DNA of 17,964 nucleotides from Funneliformis mosseae (taxonomy: Eukaryota; Glomeromycota; Glomeromycetes; Glomerales; Glomeraceae), in the NCBI GenBank assembly GCA_910592005.1, contig CAJVPP010001773.1:1-17964 (forward strand). The letters run 5' to 3'. How positions within the stretch are numbered: position 1 is the first letter of the stretch; every line of letters starts with the position of its first letter. Below, one piece after another: positions 10,095 through 17,904 of the stretch. The position numbers were made by a program, and so were the translations under genes. The notes under the pieces are model-generated. The model did not search any database. It saw only the letters and a list, made by a program, of their open reading frames with translations, and was not told the DNA's origin.

Positions 10095-10829
10095 AAACAC
10101 GGAACTTCTGGGAAAATTATAAAAAAAAAATTTTTTTATATTACAATATATATTTTAATACAATAGATAATAGATACCAAACAATTCAGGAAATGGAAAA
10201 AAATTTTTTTTTTTACTTCCTCTCGTTTACTTCCCTAGTTTTTCTCCACCTTTTTATTCTTACTACTAAAGTGATGATCACCCCTGTTTATTTGTTTGTT
10301 GAGGAACAAGAAAAAAAAAAGGGGGGATCCAATGAATGAATATGATTGAAAAAAAAGGAGACGGAGGGAAACGGTCAGTCACCCAACAGATTTTAATGAA
10401 AATTTATGGATTTATTTATGTATGGCAAAAGGTTTACATGAAAGGATTAGGCTACAAAAGAATGGAAAAAAAAAAAAAGAAAAAAAAAATGTGTAATATA
10501 AATTATCAATGATGATAATGCATTTTTATTACAAATTGCAGATACAGCAAAATATTATCGTCATATCAGTGTCCGCTCACGAGTTGGACAATACCGCCAA
10601 AAAAAAAAAAAATTTGTTATTCGCTATTCTTTCCCTATTTGGCAAAATTTTTAAAAAACTAGCCAAATTGTACGCCATTAGACTTTTTAACCGATCAAAA
10701 GATTTTTTTTTTTTTAAACTCCAATTTTCCCTAATTTTTTCGATCGAGTTCCTGTACAAGCGTGTAACCATAATGTCGCGTGATTTACAAACCATTATGC
10801 AAATGTGTATGCATACAGTCTAACCATAT
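10093..10829. other. Intergenic region between the Asn-rich gene and the Fanzor-like remnant
   Basis: Short open frames on both strands (10091-10339, 10509-10823, 10577-10795) run through A/T homopolymers, lack splice or domain signals and resemble no known protein. The last 130 bp are somewhat GC-richer and form the 3' flank of the nuclease remnant. In TnpB and Fanzor elements this flank can encode the guide RNA, but no conserved RNA structure could be assigned here. Confidence 0.5.
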
Positions 10830-11375
10830 TCATTCATCTCGAATGGAGTCGCGGGGAACCGGTTCTTGTGTCACGACTGAAAGGAGCTCGTTTGCAAGAT
10901 TGTACCTTGTGTGATTAGCATCATGACGAAAAGGAGGAAGAGGTCGATGGTGAGCAGATAGAACGATCGATGCTCCAGATAGAGCGAAGTTTGTAGCTGC
11001 ATTTGTGTCCCTCCTCGTGTTGTATATTTGATCTCCTGCCGGACACCGGGGATGGACACATTCTTGCAGGCGAACAATCCGCTCTTTTCCACTAACGATC
11101 CTGCGGGTTCGATGGAGAATGACTCTTGAAAAACAGAACGGACAAGTTTTGGAGGTATTGTACTCGTTGGTTATGCCAACGTGTCCATGAACGCGATGTT
11201 GTTCCCGGAAATGCAGCCATCTTGTTGCTTGTCGAAGGTTTCTTTTGCAAAAGGCCGAATCGAACGCTTCGTTCACCCTTGATACGAATTCACTGTCAGG
11301 AGCTTCTGAAAATGTGAGGCTCCGGCCACCCTCTTCACGAAAATCTAGGGAATCTACCGTTCTTGAACGTTTTGC
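10830..11375 (-). pseudogene. Fanzor/TnpB-like RNA-guided nuclease, C-terminal remnant (zinc ribbon and RuvC-III)
   Basis: The frame is open from 11375 to the TGA at 10830-10832 (181 codons) but has no convincing ATG start, and the frame upstream has stops at 11376 and 11409. Residues 70-81 read NEYNTSKTCPFC, matching the conserved TSK.C..C entry to the zinc ribbon of TnpB and Fanzor proteins. Cys106 and Cys111 (CVHPRC) supply the second pair, and RRDTNAATNFAL (121-132) matches the RuvC-III motif RD.NAA.N with catalytic Asp123. The large inserts between the Cys pairs fit eukaryotic Fanzor better than bacterial TnpB. The N-terminal domain and the RuvC-I Asp are not found, so it is a fragment of a gene of usually over 500 residues. 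G+C is about 45-50%, clearly above its surroundings, suggesting a later arrival. Known family members are programmable DNA endonucleases carried by transposons; activity is not expected here. Confidence 0.68.
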
Positions 11376-12180
11376 CTATGAAAGATACGGCGCAAGAGTA
11401 GTTAGTTAATCGCCTAACGCAACAAAAACTGTTAAAGGTTATTTGCATATCGATATACCTGTATATCCGTCTCCTCACTGTTTGATACTCTTTTTCGATT
11501 TTCCTTGCCTAGTGTAATAATAAGGTGAGGTTCAAATAATGCAAGTGGTGTGGCGGTGCGGAAATTGTGAAGGCTATTTATACAAATTCCTAAGCTGCGG
11601 TTATAGACCCTACATATTACACATTTAAAAAAGAACTGCATTAATATTACCCAATTGTATACTATTGTAATACGAAAACTGGAATGTGTAATTGTGTGCT
11701 TTTTTTTTAAAAATATTTCTTTCATTGTCCGAAGCGTAAATATTCAATACATGTTATTTTTGAAATCGGATTTACTTTTTTTATAATAAATCTTTTTTTT
11801 TTTTTTTTAATCTTTAGCGATTATTCTTAACAATTAAAGATAATTGTTATAAATATTGTAATTGATGCTAAATTAATAAAGGAAATAAAAATTCGTTATA
11901 ATGATTTGACTTAAAATTTTCTCATGTCATGTAATTATTGTTCTCACGTAGTGATGGGATCCCTGAATTATTAGTTAATAATTTTTTTTATAATTTATAT
12001 TTGTAATAAATACTTTAATTTATGCAACAAGCGCAGAATTTTAATTGTGAACTTTATGTGATTATATCACCAAATGTGTGTGAGGTTGCATACCGCCTTT
12101 TATCAATTCCACCGAATTCTGCAACTTTCTGAACATTGTTAGGTAATATACATACAGAACGTCGTAATCGACTATCTTGG
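11376..12180. other. Intergenic region left of the frame-disrupted small gene
   Basis: The right end of the Fanzor-like island (11376-11430) still holds in-frame remnants. Beyond it the open frame at 11432-11725 (-) shows no family resemblance and crosses a T tract. A 9-bp hairpin lies at 11828-11849 and a 16-17-base T tract near 11793-11809. No gene was recognised. Confidence 0.55.
11828..11849. repeat. Small perfect hairpin (9-bp stem, AAGA loop)
   Basis: TAACAATTA, the loop AAGA, then TAATTGTTA. It lies in intergenic DNA with no run of T after it that would suggest a polymerase III or intrinsic terminator. Its purpose is unknown. Confidence 0.5.
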
Positions 12181-12187
12181 TATATAA
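12181..12187 (+). promoter_or_regulatory. TATA box of the small frame-disrupted gene
   Basis: TATATAA, in the context GGTATATAAGCC, lies 31 bp upstream of the ATG at 12212. Transcription would begin almost at the start codon, so the leader would be extremely short. Confidence 0.4.
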
Positions 12188-12211
12188 GCCAAAAATCAAA
12201 GCAAAATATAA

Positions 12212-12683
12212 ATGGTAGATAATAGTTTTGATGAAGATGAATCTGTAAATGATGATGAAATAGATGAATTTATGAATAATTTAAAACAAATATCTGAAAA
12301 AATTATTAGACGATATTCAAGTGTTCAATGACACAAATAGTGAAGAAACAATCCCAACACTTATGTTTTCGATTTTAAAATTGTTACATTTGCGAAATCA
12401 TAAATTACGAAATGTGATAAATTCGATTTACTGCGTCATAAATTACTACCCAATGAGCTGCGCAAAGATAATTAAAGTTTCTAACTTTAATATCATATCA
12501 TACATTGTTTTGTTTATTAAAAAAAATTTTTTTTCTCGAGATAAAACAAATATATATTTTCTAGAAACATCCATCAAAAAAATTTTTTTGGTGATTCTTT
12601 TAAATTGGTCGAGTCAAATTTTTTTTTTCCAATTATGTATTAATTATATTTTTTTTTTTTTAAAATTGACAATTTCTATTTGA
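12212..12683 (+). pseudogene. Small acidic protein gene, frame-disrupted, unknown function
   Basis: The ATG at 12212 opens a 39-codon frame starting MVDNSFDEDESVNDDEIDEF and closing at a TGA near 12329. One base out of register, a second frame overlaps it (reading LLDDIQVFNDTNSEETIPTL) and continues to 12683. The two would join if the six-A run at about 12297-12302 had five A, so either the gene has a one-base insertion or the assembly miscounts this homopolymer. The first roughly 90 codons look protein-like: acidic, then Leu/Asn/Arg-rich (LHLRNHKLRNVIN). The part after about 12480 is Phe/Ile/Lys-rich and probably not coding. No family is recognised. A TATA box in front supports a once-expressed gene. 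Confidence 0.4.
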
Positions 12684-12692
12684 AATCACGGC

Positions 12693-12708
12693 ATGTCATG
12701 CATGACAT
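12693..12708. promoter_or_regulatory. Perfect 16-bp palindrome upstream of the complex I gene
   Basis: ATGTCATGCATGACAT is identical to its reverse complement. It sits 116 bp upstream of the ATG at 12824 and 55 bp upstream of the TATA box. The half site ATGTCA/TGACAT suggests a dimeric transcription-factor site; the factor is unknown. Confidence 0.4.
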
Positions 12709-12762
12709 AGAGTTGATTGGATGATTTGTTGTTGATCAGCCAAGCCTCAAATTTTTCGACAT

Positions 12763-12770
12763 ATAAAAAT
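12763..12770 (+). promoter_or_regulatory. TATA box of the complex I subunit gene
   Basis: TATAAAAA lies 61 bp upstream of the ATG at 12824, nearly the same spacing and the same octamer as in front of the aldo/keto reductase gene. Confidence 0.55.
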
Positions 12771-12823
12771 CCGTTTTCAATTGTACGTTTTGTTTTTAAG
12801 GCCGACTTTGTTCGAAAATAATA

Positions 12824-13523
12824 ATGGCTTCATATATTTTCAGACCATTTGAATTTGTGGTAAGAAACTTTTTTCGGTACCTTTTTTTTTTTGTCTTTTG
12901 TAAAATTCTCCCCGAGAAGAATAAATTCAACTGCTTGATCTTTAATTTCTGATAATCATTGAATTATTGATTAATTAAATAGCGTCGCATGGCTGTAGAA
13001 AAGCCATCTTACACATGGGCTATTGGTATCGGGTTAATTGGTAAGTGTTTTTATTATTTTCTTTTCCTTTTTAAGTAATTTGGCTTTTTTAATTATTTTT
13101 TTTTTTTTTGTTTCTAATAATTATGTATGTAATAGGACCAATTGGAGTTGTGGTTATACCACCTATTCGTAGAAAATACTTTGGATACGTTCCTCCTGAG
13201 CGTATTCCAACCACTTATCCAAGTAAGTTATACAAAAAAGATTGATTGTTGATTTTTTTTTTTATTTGTTTCGAAAGAAAAAAAATTTTTTATTTATTGA
13301 TCATGCATCAACCGAGATTTTTATTGCATATATTTAAAGTTTTTTTTTTTCATCTCTTCGACAATTTGATGATAATGATTCAATCATCACAATCATCATC
13401 ACATAATCATTTTGAGTTTATCGTTGTTTGCTAATGACTTTTCTTTCCTTTGTTTACTTAGTACCAAAGCGCCCACGTAATTCACCATCAGGTTTCGAAG
13501 ATCCTGATGATATAAGTAGTTAA
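12824..13523 (+). CDS. NADH:ubiquinone oxidoreductase (complex I) 9.5 kDa subunit, NDUFA3-like (four exons)
   Basis: Exons are 12824-12859, 12983-13040, 13136-13222 and 13462-13523, joining in frame to 80 residues. Introns of 123, 95 and 239 bp all start GTAAG and end AG. This is a supernumerary subunit of the mitochondrial inner-membrane complex I; it is not catalytic and is thought to stabilise the membrane arm. The match to the fungal 9.5 kDa family is strong: an N-terminal FRPFEFVRRMAVEKPSY, one membrane segment about residues 22-41 (YTWAIGIGLIGPIGVVVIPP), then IRRKYFGYVPPERIPTTYP, IPKRPRN and an acidic end GFEDPDD. The length is normal for the family. No cleavable mitochondrial presequence is evident, as is common for such small subunits. 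An AATAAA overlaps the stop codon. Confidence 0.9.
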
Positions 13524-13527
13524 TAAA
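13522..13527 (+). terminator. Polyadenylation signal overlapping the complex I stop codon
   Basis: AATAAA begins on the second base of the TAA stop at 13521-13523, so the 3' UTR may be very short. It is one of two oppositely oriented signals in the 247-bp convergent interval. Confidence 0.4.
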
Positions 13528-13691
13528 CAATTTCTTCTTGTTAAAATGAAAGGTTTGTCCGCTTTTGTTGATTTTCTTTATTAACAAGAACGTTTCCGGA
13601 TTGTATCATCGGAATTTGGATATTATGGAAAAATATTAATTAATTCGACGAATCTTTATGATCGTTAATTCCAGCCGCGTTGATCGATTGG

Positions 13692-13701
13692 ATCACGTGA
13701 T
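13692..13701. promoter_or_regulatory. Palindromic E-box (ATCACGTGAT)
   Basis: A perfect 10-bp palindrome with a CACGTG core, the site type bound by bHLH factors. It lies between two convergent 3' ends, so a promoter role is doubtful. Confidence 0.3.
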
Positions 13702-13748
13702 ACTTGTAAAAATTAGAAAAAACTCCAAAAAAAAAAAAAGGAATAAAA

Positions 13749-13754
13749 TTTATT
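13749..13754 (-). terminator. Polyadenylation signal of the TVP38-like gene
   Basis: On the minus strand AATAAA lies 17 bp after the TAA stop at 13771. It faces the AATAAA of the complex I gene across a short interval. Confidence 0.45.
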
Positions 13755-13770
13755 TAAAGGAATATCTAGG

Positions 13771-15226
13771 TTAATTGGTATTTTCTTCTTCAATAACGTC
13801 AATAGATCTTATGCCCTTATGATTACTATGTTCATCTTTTTCAACATCATTATTTTCATTCATTTTTTCGTTAGTAATAAAAAGATTGTCAATAACAAAA
13901 TCAACTTGACAAAAACTAGAGCCCCTTCTATGTCTAATGGTGGTAAGATTATTATTATTATTGGTTAACAATTCCATTTCTTCATCAACCTTCCCATCAT
14001 CATCACCATTATCATCAATACAATCATCACCACCATCTAATGATAATGTTATTCCTTGTTCTTGTTCAACTTCATTTATAACTTTCCTTGCACTGATCCA
14101 AACATATATTATTACACCAATACCAATACTTATTCCAATAATCATCATTATTGCTTTCAACACATCCTGACTGTTATTATTACTAGTTGTGCTAATATCA
14201 TTGGTTTCTTTGAGAGTATAATGAGCAGAAAATGAAGATAACTTGCTTCCAATCCAAACATGTATCATTAATTTGAATAAAGATAAGGCGGTTGCTCCTA
14301 CGAACGTTTTGAATGATAAATGTGTAGCTGACAACAAAGTATTTAACACATTATAAGGATAAGGTGCTAACCTTATTAAGAATAATAACTATAAAAGGAA
14401 TTAGATTAATGATGATCAGTTTTTTTTTTATAAAAATTCAAATCAACAAATATAAACCAATTTCACACCACACCTTGAAACCCTTTTTCTCAACCGCTGT
14501 AATGACAGCATTAAGGGATTTATTTTTATGTAACATCCTTCTAACGGATTTTCTAAACCATTTTCTACTTAAATAAAATACTGTTATGGCTCCTGTAAGA
14601 GCTGCCATATATGATATAAAAAATCCTACCCTGAACCCAAATGTAAATCCTGATAAAGTAATTAATGTGCTATATCCAATCACCAATGGGAAAGTGGTTA
14701 AAAATATCATTAGATAGAATATCATGCCACCACTGGTGCCCATCGACTTTACCAAATGAGCAAAATTATCTAATATCAAGAAGATTTCCACACGATAACC
14801 TAGAAATATGCATAACGTGATTATAGATAATATGGCCCAGATGATAAATGGCATCCATGGTTGTAATTCTTTTAGGAACCTACTTAAATTATTTAATGCG
14901 TTACGAATTAAAGTAAATTTATCTGTATGATGATTATTATTATTATTATTATATGAAATGTTATTAAGTGAAATTATACTATTTAATGATGACACTGATG
15001 TTGCTTTGCGATGTTTTAACAACTTGATTGATATCTGATTGTTGATCGTTTCTTTTTGTTGTGGTTCAGGGGTCGGAAGTAGAGGTAAATTAATTTGGGA
15101 GGTTAAATTGTTTGTTGTGATAGAATTTAATGTAGGAGATTGAATCCTTTCAGATATTGACGTTGATGTGGCTGTTATTGTCGCAACTTGATGTGCTAAA
15201 GGTATATCTAATCCCGGTAACTTCAT
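13771..15226 (-). CDS. SNARE-associated Golgi protein, TVP38/TMEM64 (DedA/VTT) family (two exons)
   Basis: Exon 1 is 15226-14474 and exon 2 is 14388-13771. The 85-bp intron starts GTGTGG and ends TTTTATAG, and splicing restores FK-LLFLIRLAPYPYNVLN, the family's conserved re-entrant motif with Arg257. The protein has 456 residues. Residues 1-120 are a polar, Ser/Thr/Asn-rich, probably cytosolic tail; membrane segments lie near 125-144, 167-190, 197-219 and 330-349, with hydrophobic re-entrant stretches around 252-300. The C-terminus is acidic (GDDCIDDNGDDDGKVDEE, about 370-387) with an Asn run and is longer than in yeast Tvp38. Related proteins act in Golgi/endosome membranes and some VTT proteins scramble lipids; the precise role here is unknown. 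I chose the ATG at 15226 because further upstream extension in frame uses only non-ATG codons in an AT repeat. Confidence 0.88.
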
Positions 15227-15433
15227 TATTACTACCAAATATTGGGGGGAAATATATATATATATATTATACAGATATTTACAAGGAAATGACGACTAGG
15301 TTCTATGATACCAACAAAGGGTTGTTTTTTATTTTTTTAAATAAAAAAAAAAAAGAATATCTCCAAAAAACGTATGTTTCGTCAACTTTTAATACCTTTA
15401 AAAGTTACCGCTCTCAACAACAAAAAAAGTTAG

Positions 15434-15443
15434 TATTTATATA
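15434..15443 (-). promoter_or_regulatory. Candidate TATA box of the TVP38-like gene
   Basis: On the minus strand TATATAAATA lies about 208 bp upstream of the ATG. A TA dinucleotide run at 15251-15266, nearer the start, is a less likely alternative because it would leave almost no leader. Confidence 0.35.
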
Positions 15444-15683
15444 AAAATGGTTATCACGATATTTTATTCACAAAAGAATGGATAATTTATGATTACCCGC
15501 CAATAAGGAAGGAAAGTTCAAAAAAGGAGTGTAAAAATAGTCGGAAAAAAAGTGGTTGTTCGAGTAAAGAGAGTTGCTGCACCCGAAACAAATTTATTAC
15601 ATGTGATCTACATTGATGATCTACGGCTTAACTAATAACAATGTGCATGGGTAAATTATTCTGTATGAATGAACCGAGTCAAT

Positions 15684-15716
15684 GCGGCCGCTATACACCG
15701 ATTTGACGCGGGAAAA
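15684..15716. promoter_or_regulatory. GC-rich cluster: GCGGCCGC palindrome and E2F-like site
   Basis: GCGGCCGC at 15684-15691 and CGCGGGAAAA at 15707-15716 (reverse complement TTTTCCCGCG, close to the E2F consensus) lie in otherwise AT-rich DNA, about 460-490 bp upstream of the TVP38-like start. This could be an upstream regulatory element, but no target gene is certain. Confidence 0.3.
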
Positions 15717-15772
15717 TTTGATTTAATTACTCGTCCCCAATGAGATTAATGTAACAATCAGGCAAATGTACT

Positions 15773-15774
<2 letters not shown>

Positions 15775-15811
<37 letters not shown>
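15775..15811. repeat. Poly-T tract (37 bases)
   Basis: An uninterrupted T run. On the minus strand it would read as a poly-A tail, but no target-site duplication or retroelement body was found beside it. Confidence 0.8.
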
Positions 15812-16371
15812 CGTCAATAAATATAATTTGGTGGCAAATTATAATTTCTATTTATATACATAAAGCATTTGCTTTTGCATACTCTAATGTGAGACAACTT
15901 TAATAGACTTAAAGGAAAAAAAAAAATTTTTTTTGTTAAGGCGCAAAAATATGGCGTAATCCTATTAATAGAAATTATTGCAACAAAAAATTTTTTAACA
16001 TTTCTGATTGTATTAACATATTTGTAGTTCAAAGACAACCTTGTTACTACGATTTACCATCTCATACTTACTTTATTCAGATAATGTCGTAATCTGTGCA
16101 CGGTCTAACTTTAAAAAAAACTTTATCCTGGATCGTCACGTGAACAATAACCATTGTGAGAGATTTAAGGTTTGTTGCAGATAATATGGTAAATCAAGAA
16201 ATATACCAGATCCTAACTAAACTACCCCCGTATAAAATATCCCTTATATAGATGATAATTATCAATAAAAATTTCATATCGTCATAATCAAAAATCATAT
16301 CATCTTCTAAACCATCAGTTTTAACTAAAATACCATAACATTTGAATCAACTTTTTTTTCCCATGTTATCT

Positions 16372-17330
16372 TTATTCATAAAGATAAAAATATGATGGCT
16401 TTTTGATATGTTCAGCTGGAATTAGATCACGAACTTCATTTGTCATCCAATCATTATAAAGTTCACGAACCTAAAGAAAATTCTAATTTTTAATTTGTAT
16501 TATAATAAATATAATAATAAATAAATAACTAATACTTATATTAGATTTAAAGCTTTTATTAACTACTACATCAAGAGATTGCAATTTAAATGTTAATCCA
16601 TCAGGAATTACTGCTATATTAATATGAACTTCTTCAATTTTTATTTAATAGAATTAATTAAATAACCATAAAAAGAATCAAAAATAAGTAGAGATTTAGG
16701 TTTTAATAATGAATCAAAAGTTCTTTTAGACCAAATATTATCAATCCACCAATTTATTTCTTAATCCTTTTTCATTATTTCTAATAAATACATCATTAGA
16801 AAATTCTTCTCAGGGTTTATTTTTCAATATAAAAATAATAATAGGAAATAATTTAGATCTATTAACTATACAACCTAATATATCTGTAAATATACTTTTT
16901 TCATATGCTATAATTTTACTAGAAGTATATTTTACTAAAGTATAAGAATTAAATAAATTAAAAAAAATTGAAGTTTTGTTTATATTTGTAATAAATTAAG
17001 GTAATTAATCATGTTGTATCCTTTATAAAGTGAAATTTTATTTATATTTAAGCAAATATTCTGATAAATAGTTGTTTTTTATCTATTTGATTGATTATGA
17101 CAAACTATAAAGCAATTTATCTATTTTTGTAAAAATTTAAATGAAAATTCATTAGGATACTTTTCTTAATATTCTTCAGTTTATAAAAGTTCTTTAGCTT
17201 TTTTATTAGCATATGTTTAATAATTGATAAATATTATATATGATAAATAATAATCTATTCTGCTAATTCTTATTCTAATTCAGGAAAAAATGATTATCTT
17301 TTACTATGTAATTTTAATAAACTAGGTAAC
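16372..17330 (-). pseudogene. Pogo-like (CENP-B/Tc5 HTH plus DDE superfamily) transposase, decayed
   Basis: Reading the minus strand in broken frames gives, in order: LPSLLKLHSKR and FFPELE, then ELAE (HTH region, about 17330-17240); YANKKAKELL, TEEY and EKYPNEFSFKFLQK (Tc5-type DNA-binding domain, about 17180-17110); SSKIIAYEKSIFTDILGC (first half of the DDE domain, about 16930-16880); KLFPIIIFILKNKP; NWWIDNIWSKRTFDSLL; KSLLIFDSFYGYL (second catalytic Asp); VIPDGLTFKLQSLDVVVNKS (third catalytic Asp); and VRELYNDWMTNEV to a TAA at 16372. Order and content match fungal pogo/Tigger-type transposases. An intron-like insert lies at 16471-16535 and ends TTTCTTTAG, but its 5' side no longer splices in frame. 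Many stops and several frameshifts show the gene is dead. Several stops could come from CAA to TAA or TGG to TAG. Confidence 0.8.
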
Positions 17331-17837
17331 AAGAATTATTAGAGCGTATGAAGCATCTCATCACTAAAAAAAAGTATTATGTAAATAAAATACATACTTT
17401 AATACATTACATCTGATTTCAATTTCTGATTGGCTATATTATGTATGTAGATAGACAATATAAACATAGTTTACAATAGAATAAACATATCCTACACTTA
17501 CGCTTCAGATAATAAGATGCAAAAGATTTTAACATTTTCTTTTTTTCTTTAATCATAAACTTAACTTAGTTTTTAAACTAAAATGTTTTTTATTATACAA
17601 CTATTTGAATTTTTTAAAAAATATAAGATTATTAATTTTTCATATATATTATTACCAGTGATGAGTATTGGAAGTTTCCAATAATTTTTATTAAAATTGA
17701 AAATATTATTAGAATTAGAAGAATTGAAAGTCTAAAAGTACTACCAATTTTCACTTAATATAAAATTTATGTGTTTATAGATAATGAAAACTTACAATAT
17801 CTTTTTATTAGAATTAAAAATATTACCGTATTCTTCT
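17331..17837. other. Flank between the pogo remnant and the terminal tandem repeat
   Basis: This AT-rich stretch holds no recognisable gene. It lies where the 5' part and left end of the pogo-like element would be expected. A Glu/Leu-rich reading near 17698-17732 is too short and too interrupted to support. Confidence 0.4.
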
Positions 17838-17904
17838 GAAAATAAGCAACCTCCGAAAATAAGCAATCCTCAAATTACTTAGTATCTAAAAATAAGCAAC
17901 ATCT
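17838..17904. repeat. 17-bp tandem repeat with core AAAATAAGCAA, possible transposon terminus
   Basis: Two adjacent 17-bp units (17838-17854 and 17855-17871) share GAAAATAAGCAA(C/T)C, and a third, slightly diverged copy lies at 17888-17904 after a 16-base gap. Located about 500 bp upstream of the pogo-like transposase start, they could be its terminal or subterminal repeats. No inverted copy was found at the other end near 16100-16370. Confidence 0.5.

Larger units (their letters stand above)
15227..16371. other. Intergenic region between the TVP38-like gene and the pogo remnant
   Basis: It holds the TVP38-like promoter, a GC-richer patch at about 15540-15730 and a poly-T tract. The open frames at 15157-15444 (+) and 15814-16038 (-) have no family resemblance. 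A CACGTG core lies at 16137-16142 and a TATA-like GTATAAAATA near 16230, without a following gene. Nothing else was recognised. Confidence 0.5.

Noticed and set aside
9864..10166. Several Lys- or Phe-rich frames on both strands
   Set aside because: They are produced by the A18-T39 and T33 homopolymers.
10813..10820. ATACAGTC next to the Fanzor stop as a Tc1/mariner TA-CAGT end
   Set aside because: No matching inverted end was found on the other side of the remnant, so it is a short chance match.
11515..11550. tRNA-like B-box (GAGGTTCAAATAA)
   Set aside because: It lacks the conserved GGTTCGANTCC form, and no A-box or cloverleaf could be drawn around it.
11432..11725. Minus-strand 97-codon frame considered as the N-terminal part of the Fanzor-like gene
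   Set aside because: It has no RuvC-I Asp or helix-rich N-terminal pattern, it crosses a T tract, and no splice path joins it to the fragment.
15775..15811. Poly-A tail of a retroposon on the minus strand
   Set aside because: No target-site duplication, promoter boxes or coding body were seen next to it.
15814..16038. Minus-strand 74-codon frame
   Set aside because: No recognisable features; it runs through A/T tracts between the TVP38-like gene and the pogo remnant.
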